Shown: piece by piece, positions 33,123-37,889 of the stretch
Numbering within the stretch: the stretch's first letter is position 1
Layout: each line of letters opens with the position of its first letter
Made by a program: the position numbers and the translations under genes
Notes under the pieces: generated by a model
The model's database searches: none
What the model saw: the letters and a program-made list of their open reading frames with translations, nothing else
Told to the model about the DNA's origin: nothing
Virus record (IMG/VR): IMGVR_UViG_3300043570_000466
Span: 1 to 39,430 of that record
DNA from: a virus
Direction: 5' to 3' (one strand)
Length of the DNA: 39,430 bases

Positions 33123-33389
33123 TTATTTACGCTTGTTTTTATTTGCTTCTTGTACTTGACGCTTAATGCTTTCTTTTACTGCTGGGACTTGTGTGAATCC
33201 ACCAGTTGCAATGCCAGCACCTGCAAGTTTTGCAATACCTTTTGCTTGTGTTTTTACTAAAGAAGGAGTGTTGTAAATTGGATTTACACTCTTACCGCCA
33301 GCACCAACAATACCGCTAGTGGCTCTTGTAGCGAGTTTCTTTGCAACTGCTCTAGCAGCGATACCTGCTGCGATTAATGGAAGTGCCAT
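33123..33389 (-). CDS. Small Ala-rich basic protein, 88 aa
   Basis: I chose ATG 33389 because AAAGGAG lies 6-7 nt upstream; the longer frame overlaps the terminase. The product (MALPLIAAGIAARAVAKKLA...) is Ala, Gly and Lys rich with two weakly hydrophobic segments and a Lys-rich C-terminus. It could be a small virion or membrane-active protein. No family recognised. Confidence 0.55.
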   Translation of the reverse strand: MALPLIAAGIAARAVAKKLATRATSGIVGAGGKSVNPIYNTPSLVKTQAKGIAKLAGAGIATGGFTQVPAVKESIKRQVQEANKNKRK

Positions 33390-33400
33390 TTGTTTCTCCT

Positions 33401-35326
33401 TTAACTGTAAGTTTCTTGCCATTGCTCTGCAAAGGCTTCGTCTAAATTAAGTGAACCTCTACCAGCCATCTGTGCTCTAGTAGCCCATCTGTTTGTCTGG
33501 TACTGTCCAACTCTACTTGATGTTTGCATAAGTTCTCTACATCTGATGATGGCGAACCATAATGCCATAACACAGTCGGTTGGGTTCTTAGTATCAGGCT
33601 TCCAAATAATAAGTTGCTGTACTAAAGACTTAAGGCCTTCAGAGCCTTCATTGCTTGGTAATTCTATTAAGTTGTTATCTTGGAATCTACCATCTTTGGA
33701 TGAACCAAAAAGGCTTGCCATAGATGCTACACCAAATCCAACATCCCATTTATTCTTACCAGTAAAGTGTGAGTTAAGTTGACATCCATAGGATGCAAGA
33801 TAGTCACGCAGTTCTGTATCCATAGCATAGTACTTCTGGTGGGCGTTGATTTCAACCCTAAACTCTTGTGGCTTAAACTTCTCTACCCATTCCTTGATAA
33901 GAGCATTCTCTTTTTGAGGAGTAGGGTCAACCATGTTGACACAGTCTAAAACATATATACGACCATCAGAGCGATTATAGGAGACTGCTACGAAAGCAGA
34001 ACGTCCTGATACCGCTGGGTCAAAGCCAATAATAGTATAAGTTGAATCTACGTTCTTGGGATGGCCTGCCGTGTCTTTTTTAAGTGGTCCACGCTTTCGC
34101 ATACCGTTAACACATCCTGCGACAATTGTTGGCGAGAATATGGAATCGGATTGGACGTCTTCTTGCTGGTAGACCATAGCCCAGACACTCGGAGCAACTT
34201 CAGACCGCCTTGTAAATAGCGAGGGTCCATCCCACTTGGGGTATAGTCCTTGCTCATTAGGTTCGTCCTGTTCTCCTTCAGCCCTATCCGTCCAAGGCCA
34301 AAGTGTTTTCCAGTTCTTTGGGTTCTCATCAAATTCTAAAACTGATGGCATAGCCATATATGTAAAAGGAGTTTTCCCGCCGGTCCATTGGTCGGGGTCT
34401 CTAATCATTTTATATAAATCTATAGGTGCGACACGGGTTCCTACTATAAGCAGTTTGCCGTGCCGCCCTAGGCGGGTGATGACTTCTTTTTGAAGCCATT
34501 CAATTTGCTTCTCCCACTCATGGGCGTTTGCATTCATCACCACATCGTCAAGGATAATCAGGTCGGCGCGAGCACCGTAAATCTGTGACCCGAATCCTAA
34601 TGCTTGTACAGTTGGGTCCTTCTCACCTGAGTCACGTCCTGCACCCAAGTAAATCATGTCAGCAGACCAGGTTGGTGAATCTGCCTTATAGCCACCGTTA
34701 GGTCCGAAGGACACTTGCATCTTGGTCCAGTTAGGATGGCTTAATCTTGTCTTAATCGCAGATAGGAACTTACGTGCCATACCTTGCGTCTTTGATACAA
34801 TAATGATTCTAACGTTAGGGTCTATAGATAAACGATAGGTAACGTAGTTGATGGTAAGTACTGTAGACTTAGCATGCTCTGGTGGAACGTTAATAAGAAT
34901 ACGATTGGTTGCTGCTTGCTCATAGGTCATGCTAGGATGAATAAACCTAGGTGGCTTACCCTCTACCAAATCAATCCAAGACTTATGATGGTCAAAGAGT
35001 TTGGTATCTAGGAACTGCTCTGAGAAATCTTCAAATGATATATCTTTAAGATTGGCTAGGTCGGTCTTGATACCCTTACCAGATAGGCGAGCCTTGTCAG
35101 CCTTATCCTTAAAGTCGGCATCTGCCATAGACCATTGACGGAAGGTAACATCGTTTCTACCTACAGCCTTCATAGCATCTACTACGGTAGCCCCCTGGGC
35201 TAACAGTTCTAGCACCTGCAGTTGGGCAGCATCCTTAGGGATGTTTTGTACCCCTGGCTTACGACCCACAGTTGCCCCCAATAACGCTGATTTAACGGTC
35301 CCTATAAACGGGCAGACTATCCCCAA
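33401..35326 (-). CDS. terL: Terminase large subunit with N-terminal HTH
   Basis: The 641-aa packaging motor has a Walker A variant VPPEHAKST at residues 147-155, Walker B LIILDD at 256-261, a coupling motif LIVGTR at 293-298, and an RNase H-like nuclease starting GFDPAVSG with D436. Residues 32-82 form a helix-turn-helix-like region (LQVLELLAQGATVVDAMKAVGRNDVTFRQW) of the kind found in small terminase subunits, so DNA recognition may be fused to the motor; no separate small subunit was found. The start is uncertain: TTG 35326 has no Shine-Dalgarno, while GTG 35269 has GGGGG 5 nt upstream. Confidence 0.9.
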   Translation of the reverse strand: MGIVCPFIGTVKSALLGATVGRKPGVQNIPKDAAQLQVLELLAQGATVVDAMKAVGRNDVTFRQWSMADADFKDKADKARLSGKGIKTDLANLKDISFEDFSEQFLDTKLFDHHKSWIDLVEGKPPRFIHPSMTYEQAATNRILINVPPEHAKSTVLTINYVTYRLSIDPNVRIIIVSKTQGMARKFLSAIKTRLSHPNWTKMQVSFGPNGGYKADSPTWSADMIYLGAGRDSGEKDPTVQALGFGSQIYGARADLIILDDVVMNANAHEWEKQIEWLQKEVITRLGRHGKLLIVGTRVAPIDLYKMIRDPDQWTGGKTPFTYMAMPSVLEFDENPKNWKTLWPWTDRAEGEQDEPNEQGLYPKWDGPSLFTRRSEVAPSVWAMVYQQEDVQSDSIFSPTIVAGCVNGMRKRGPLKKDTAGHPKNVDSTYTIIGFDPAVSGRSAFVAVSYNRSDGRIYVLDCVNMVDPTPQKENALIKEWVEKFKPQEFRVEINAHQKYYAMDTELRDYLASYGCQLNSHFTGKNKWDVGFGVASMASLFGSSKDGRFQDNNLIELPSNEGSEGLKSLVQQLIIWKPDTKNPTDCVMALWFAIIRCRELMQTSSRVGQYQTNRWATRAQMAGRGSLNLDEAFAEQWQETYS

Positions 35327-35361
35327 TATAATTATAAATTATTAATAATATTATATAGGAG

Positions 35362-35386
35362 CGGAGTCTTAAACGGAGCGACTCCG
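35362..35386 (-). promoter_or_regulatory. Alternative hairpins in the late leader
   Basis: On the minus strand CGGAGTC pairs with GACTCCG over 11 nt. A second option, CGGAG-TCG-CTCCG, uses the same first arm, so the two structures exclude each other. They lie between the leftward promoter candidate and the terminase start and could act as an attenuator or mRNA 5'-end structure. Confidence 0.4.
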
Positions 35387-35389
35387 TAT

Positions 35390-35420
35390 ATTATATATAT
35401 ACTATAGATAACCTGTTCAA
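35390..35420 (-). promoter_or_regulatory. Candidate late (leftward) promoter
   Basis: On the minus strand TTGAAC (35420..35415) is followed by TATATA after 16 nt or TATAAT (35395..35390) after 19 nt, in an AT-rich tract upstream of terminase. The -35 is overlapped by one arm of an inverted repeat CTGTTC (35413..35418) / GAACAG (35433..35438), which may be an operator. Leftward transcription from here would cover the whole late region. Confidence 0.42.
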
Positions 35421-35450
35421 AGTACTAAAACCGAACAGATAGGTAATAAT

Positions 35451-35469
35451 TACGCTCATTCTGAGCGTA
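35451..35469. repeat. Perfect 8-bp hairpin in the control region
   Basis: TACGCTCA and TGAGCGTA pair over a TTC loop. There is no T-run on either side. It lies upstream of the leftward promoter candidate and may be an operator or a terminator for readthrough toward the accessory genes. Confidence 0.4.
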
Positions 35470-35692
35470 TATCATATATATCCCCCCTATAATATAACAG
35501 TAATTTTTTATGGGATAGTACAGTATAGCACCGAGCCTCGTTTAATAACCTCTGGGTCATAATCACACTCTCTCCTTCTGTACATGTTGGCTATCGGTGG
35601 CTTAGTGATAAGGCTAATAGTGGTGATTAGACTATCCAATAGAGATATTAGTGGGGGGTAAGTAAAAATAAAAACCAAAAGCAAAACAAGAT

Positions 35693-35766
35693 TAAAGGAC
35701 TAAAGACGTTTATAGAATTAAAAGATAAAAGCAAAAGACAAAGACAAAAGATAAAGGACTAAAGAC
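35693..35766 (+). repeat. Direct repeat in an A/G-rich tract
   Basis: TAAAGGACTAAAGAC occurs at 35693..35707 and again at 35752..35766. The DNA around (35660..35766) has almost only A and G with scattered C on the plus strand. Such asymmetric, easily melted tracts with direct repeats are found at replication origins; no protein site can be assigned. Confidence 0.5.
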
Positions 35767-35791
35767 TTATTACCCCAACACAAACCTTTTT

Positions 35792-35877
35792 TCTCAGCCA
35801 ATTCTCAGGAAACTCTCAGCAACCTATCTGCGCTGATTCGAACAGATGTTCGAGGGATTCTCTCAGGATTCTCTCAG
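35792..35877 (+). repeat. Five TCTCAG repeats with 11-bp spacing
   Basis: TCTCAG occurs at 35792, 35803, 35814, 35861 and 35872. Neighbours within each group start exactly 11 bp apart, so the copies face the same side of the helix. The LexA-type box lies between the group of three and the group of two. The second group is also a tandem GGATTCTCTCA repeat. This is the pattern of an iteron array or cooperative operator. Confidence 0.65.
35838..35853. promoter_or_regulatory. LexA (SOS) box, actinobacterial type
   Basis: TCGAACAGATGTTCGA fits the actinobacterial LexA consensus TCGAAC-N4-GTTCGA with every defined base matched, and arms are complementary for 7 bp. It lies about 160 bp upstream of the rightward gene at 36015. 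Host LexA could repress a promoter here and release it on DNA damage. No LexA or repressor gene was recognised in the window. Confidence 0.72.
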
Positions 35878-35954
35878 GTATTGTTCACCTGCTGTTCATC
35901 TAAATAAGTGCCGAATAGCCTTGTAATATGCCTACCAAAATGAGATGATTCTCC

Positions 35955-35973
35955 TGTAATCAAATAGATTACA
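35955..35973. repeat. TGTAATC-AAATA-GATTACA inverted repeat
   Basis: A perfect 7-bp inverted repeat directly before the first copy of the long palindrome. GATTACA also precedes the third palindrome copy (36927..36933), with the same 2-bp gap before GTGTATTAA, so the combination GATTACA-RA-GTGTATTAA is a repeated module and may be part of the operator or promoter. Confidence 0.5.
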
Positions 35974-35975
35974 AA

Positions 35976-35994
35976 GTGTATTAAATTAATACAC
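35976..35994. promoter_or_regulatory. Palindromic operator, copy 1
   Basis: GTGTATTAAATTAATACAC is a perfect palindrome around one central A and extends by one more A-T pair on each side (35975..35995). It ends 20 bp before the ATG at 36015, with GAAAGGG between as ribosome binding site. It is one of six copies confined to the right arm. Confidence 0.75.
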
Positions 35995-36014
35995 TAAGTC
36001 CGAAAGGGTACAAA

Positions 36015-36620
36015 ATGACTACAGCAACAAAAGCAAAAGCACCAAAAGTATCTGCAACAATTTCTTCAGTAGTTGTAGACGCTTATTCAAAGTTAGTTAA
36101 TTTAGAGGGTGAGCAAAACTTTATCTCTCTATGTGTTAAGCGACTAAAAGCCAACACCTCAAGCGTCCGTGATATTCAAGCGAGTATCGAAAAAGCGGGG
36201 GGAACTGCCCCAACGATTCGCAAGGCTCATGTTCAATATTTTATCACCATGCAGGAAATATTGGATACAGTTGCAAATGCAAAATCTCAACCATTAGCCG
36301 AATTGTTAAAAATGGCTCAACGAGTACAAACTGCCAATGGTAAGGAAAATGTTGCAGATGTAATTGCAGATGTAAAAGACTATGCCGAATTGGTGGCAGA
36401 AACTCCAACGCTTGACCAAACCCGAACACGCAAAAATGCAACAGCGCCAAAAGCACCCGCAAGCGTTGAAAACATTTTCATAAAAACAGTTAGCGACCTA
36501 AAAGCGCTAAAGGGAAATGGCTCATGGGAAACCATCAAGACAACCGACCTGCAAACCCTTGCAAATCTAAATGAGATTCTAAAGGTAATCGCAAGGAACT
36601 CCGCAACAGCCAAAAAGTAA
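36015..36620 (+). CDS. Hypothetical protein, 201 aa
   Basis: The 201-aa product has Lys/Ala-rich ends (TATKAKAPK and SATAKK) and a helical middle with VVDAYSKLVNLEGEQNFISLCVKRLKAN and IRKAHVQYFITMQEILDTV. No family recognised. It has its own operator, a good Shine-Dalgarno (GAAAGGG, about 7 nt from ATG) and its own strong terminator, so it is a stand-alone transcription unit next to the LexA box. This fits an early, strongly expressed protein, perhaps a DNA-binding or regulatory one; the function cannot be read from the sequence. Confidence 0.7.
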   Translation: MTTATKAKAPKVSATISSVVVDAYSKLVNLEGEQNFISLCVKRLKANTSSVRDIQASIEKAGGTAPTIRKAHVQYFITMQEILDTVANAKSQPLAELLKMAQRVQTANGKENVADVIADVKDYAELVAETPTLDQTRTRKNATAPKAPASVENIFIKTVSDLKALKGNGSWETIKTTDLQTLANLNEILKVIARNSATAKK

Positions 36621-36630
36621 ACCGACCAAA

Positions 36631-36663
36631 AGTAGCCCCCGAGAAATCGGGGGTTACTTTTTT
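36631..36663 (+). terminator. Rho-independent terminator of the 201-aa gene
   Basis: AGTAGCCCCCGA and TCGGGGGTTACT pair over a GAAA tetraloop (one internal mismatch or wobble), followed by six T. It ends the transcript of the 36015 gene 11 bp after the stop. Confidence 0.88.
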
Positions 36664-36860
36664 GCCCAAAACGACACGCCCGAGTGCGTTGTAAAATTTT
36701 TGCCCAACACAAACTTTCCATAAGTGCGAGGAGTGTGCGCCTTGACCAAGAAAAAATCCGCCAACACAAACTTTTTGCGGGGCGTGTAGTATGGGCGAGC
36801 ATGGGCGTATACTTGGCGGGGCGGGGCGCATGGGCGGGTAAGTGTATTAAATTAATACAG
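36664..36860 (+). other. GC-rich noncoding island with G-quadruplex motif
   Basis: Between the terminator and palindrome copy 2 the DNA is clearly G/C-richer than the rest of the window. It holds two copies of CCAACACAAACTTT (36704 and 36762 region, third related copy at 35775), three copies of ATGGGCG (36791, 36801, 36830) and a G-quadruplex motif with four G tracts at 36818-36821, 36823-36826, 36832-36834 and 36836-36838 (loops 1, 5 and 1 nt). A 73-codon frame across it looks like chance. No gene is supported between 36664 and 36977. Confidence 0.6.
36843..36859. promoter_or_regulatory. Palindromic operator, copy 2
   Basis: TGTATTAAATTAATACA, perfect over 17 bp; the outer G-C pair of the consensus is lost (G to G). 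This copy lies upstream of the 36879 promoter candidate rather than before a start codon, directly after the G-rich motif. Confidence 0.65.
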
Positions 36861-36878
36861 AATAAAACCCGAATATAC

Positions 36879-36906
36879 TTGACTACTTGGGAGATGAGAG
36901 TATGAT
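36879..36906 (+). promoter_or_regulatory. Candidate sigma-70 promoter of the right-arm operon
   Basis: TTGACT (36879..36884) and TATGAT (36901..36906) are separated by 16 bp, close to the bacterial consensus. Transcription would start near 36913 and palindrome copy 3 would lie in the leader. With copy 2 at 20 bp upstream of the -35, the promoter is flanked by operator copies. Confidence 0.6.
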
Positions 36907-36936
36907 TATCTTATGAGGTTAATTACCGATTACAGA

Positions 36937-36955
36937 GTGTATTAAATTAATACAC
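36937..36955. promoter_or_regulatory. Palindromic operator, copy 3
   Basis: Perfect 19-bp GTGTATTAAATTAATACAC, preceded by GATTACAGA. It ends 22 bp before the ATG at 36978, with a GAAAGAGAGG ribosome binding site between. Confidence 0.75.
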
Positions 36956-36977
36956 CTGCTGAAAGAGAGGATAGGTC

Positions 36978-37130
36978 ATGAACACAACAGAGTTTATTAA
37001 CTCTTTTGATGAAGTTGCAGAGTTTACTCAGCAATTACTTCATGATGAGATAGAGCGCAATAAGCAAGAGCAAGCAAATCGTAATCGTCCAAATTACGAA
37101 TATTTAAGGGCTATGGGGTTGCTACAATGA
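36978..37130 (+). CDS. Small hypothetical protein, 50 aa
   Basis: ATG is preceded by GAAAGAGAGGATAGGTC, which holds a good Shine-Dalgarno. The product (MNTTEFINSFDEVAEFTQQL...) is helical and mixed-charge; no family recognised. Its TGA overlaps the ATG of the next gene (ATGA), so the two are coupled. Confidence 0.6.
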   Translation: MNTTEFINSFDEVAEFTQQLLHDEIERNKQEQANRNRPNYEYLRAMGLLQ

Positions 37131-37282
37131 GTGGCAACGATATAGCCTTAGATTTCATGAGTGAAGACGAGATTGCCGAGATACTCGCTACAGAGGATTT
37201 ATTAGAAGTTGAGATGGATACCTTTGACGAGAATGATGAAGACTTGCTAATGGATGCTGAGTTGGACTCGGACACCAACTAA
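37127..37282 (+). CDS. Extremely acidic protein without basic residues, 51 aa
   Basis: The 51-aa product has about 20 Asp/Glu and no Lys, Arg or His, a net charge near -20. It begins MSGNDIALDFMSEDEIAEIL and continues as an acidic, probably partly helical chain. Such composition is typical of DNA-mimic proteins (phage Ocr, ArdA, Gam-like inhibitors of restriction, RecBCD or repressors), but no homology is claimed. It is coupled to the 50-aa gene (ATGA) and its stop codon is directly followed by the tRNA-like region. Confidence 0.6.
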   Translation: MSGNDIALDFMSEDEIAEILATEDLLEVEMDTFDENDEDLLMDAELDSDTN

Positions 37283-37283
37283 C

Positions 37284-37339
37284 GGCTGGATAGCCCACGC
37301 TGGTGCGTGTGAGCATAGGTTCAATTCCTATGGTGGGCA
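37284..37339 (+). ncRNA. tRNA-like structured element
   Basis: Three adjacent hairpins resemble tRNA arms: GGCT-GGAT-AGCC (37284..37295), CACGC-TGGT-GCGTG (37296..37309), a 5-nt spacer TGAGC, and a canonical T-arm ATAGG-TTCAATT-CCTAT (37315..37331) with the TTCAATT loop, then GGTGGGC and A as a 3' acceptor strand. The first two loops are too short for a normal D and anticodon loop, so no decodable anticodon. The 5' acceptor partner is uncertain: either CACC (37273..37276, inside the preceding gene end) or GCCCAC (37293..37298). No CCA is encoded. It may be a tRNA mimic, a decayed tRNA or an attachment-site remnant of a tRNA 3' end. Confidence 0.5.
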
Positions 37340-37341
37340 CG

Positions 37342-37435
37342 AGTGTATTGGTATGCATAGTCAATCAGCAGGGAAACCTGAAATGATGTTATGAGAGGTC
37401 GCCACTTGCCATACCATAGTGGATACCAATACACT
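37342..37435 (+). ncRNA. Long inverted repeat with inner GNRA hairpin
   Basis: AGTGTATTGGTAT (37342..37354) and ATACCAATACACT (37423..37435) are perfectly complementary over 13 bp. Inside lies CAGG-GAAA-CCTG (37369..37380) and CATACCA (37410..37416), which can compete for the same 5' arm. No ORF crosses it. Together with the tRNA-like element it makes about 150 nt of structured noncoding sequence. The outer 8 bp equal the half-sites of the palindromic operator. Confidence 0.5.
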
Positions 37436-37441
37436 TCTACT

Positions 37442-37462
37442 AGTGTATTAAATTAATACACT
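37442..37462. promoter_or_regulatory. Palindromic operator, copy 4
   Basis: Core GTGTATTAAATTAATACAC (37443..37461), extended by one A-T pair each side to 21 bp. It ends 18 bp before the ATG at 37481 and is followed by AACGAAAGG. Confidence 0.75.
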
Positions 37463-37480
37463 TATTAACGAAAGGTAATC

Positions 37481-37609
37481 ATGTACATAGAGATAACAGA
37501 TACGATAGCAATTATTATCGCATTGACCATTAGCACTACGCTAGTGATTACTACTGCGATTAAAAATGCTAAACTTATGCGTGCTTTGCGTGAGTTAAAT
37601 GTCAAGTAG
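37481..37609 (+). CDS. Small membrane protein, 42 aa
   Basis: ATG follows GAAAGG at a good distance. The product has a short acidic N-terminus, one hydrophobic helix (residues 8-27) and a basic C-terminal tail (KNAKLMRALRELNVK), so it probably sits in the inner membrane with the tail in the cytoplasm. No family recognised. It overlaps the next gene by 11 bp. Confidence 0.6.
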   Translation: MYIEITDTIAIIIALTISTTLVITTAIKNAKLMRALRELNVK

Positions 37610-37820
37610 AGAAGTAGACTTTGCCAATGATGTTATCCTTGCACTTTCTAGAGATGAACTAGAAACTATCAGGGAAGCATTAAGACAATTCTCTATGAAT
37701 AATAATCGGCATGGGTTCGAGGCTCGTGCTAAACATGCCGATACTTTACGGGATAAGATTGTAAACATTATCCTTGATAGTGTTCAGCGTAGGCTTGACA
37801 AGTCTAAGGAACTAGTGTAA
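37599..37820 (+). CDS. Hypothetical helical protein, 73 aa
   Basis: The 73-aa product (MSSREVDFANDVILALSRDE...) is helical, mixed-charge, and reads as one or two amphipathic helices. No family recognised. A 9-bp inverted repeat (ATCGGCATG 37705..37713 / CATGCCGAT 37734..37742) lies inside the gene. The start overlaps the membrane-protein gene. Confidence 0.6.
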   Translation: MSSREVDFANDVILALSRDELETIREALRQFSMNNNRHGFEARAKHADTLRDKIVNIILDSVQRRLDKSKELV

Positions 37821-37848
37821 ATTAGTTCATGTAAGTCAGTAAGCCTAG

Positions 37849-37865
37849 TGTATTAAATTAATACA
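37849..37865. promoter_or_regulatory. Palindromic operator, copy 5
   Basis: TGTATTAAATTAATACA, 17 bp perfect; the outer pair is G-T. It ends 24 bp before the ATG at 37890 with GAGAAAGGATAGG between. Confidence 0.7.
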
Positions 37866-37889
37866 TTAGATACCGAGAAAGGATAGGTT

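Larger units (their letters stand above)
35327..36014. other. Divergent control region, no gene
   Basis: This 688-bp stretch between the leftward terminase and the rightward 201-aa gene has no supported gene. From left to right it holds AT-rich palindromic DNA with a leftward promoter candidate, two hairpins, an A/G-rich tract with a 15-bp direct repeat (35660..35766), a CCAACACAAACC element (35775..35786), five phased TCTCAG repeats around a LexA-type box, and two inverted repeats just before the 36015 start. It has the look of a switch or origin region. Confidence 0.7.

Noticed and set aside
35584-35661. 25-codon hydrophobic frame in the control region
   Set aside because: No ribosome binding site and no overlap with other genes; composition fits chance.
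35660-35877. CRISPR array
   Set aside because: Repeats are only 6-15 bp with short irregular spacing and no cas genes; better explained as iterons or operators.
36684-36905. 73-codon plus-strand frame across the GC-rich island
   Set aside because: It crosses palindrome copy 2 and the promoter candidate, has no Shine-Dalgarno, and its sequence composition looks random.
37284-37339. Functional tRNA gene
   Set aside because: The T-arm is canonical but the middle hairpins have 4-nt loops, no anticodon can be placed, and the acceptor stem does not pair fully. Kept only as tRNA-like.
37705-37742. 9-bp inverted repeat inside the 73-aa gene as operator or second tRNA T-arm
   Set aside because: It is inside coding sequence, unrelated to the repeated palindrome, and has no other tRNA features; may be chance or mRNA structure.
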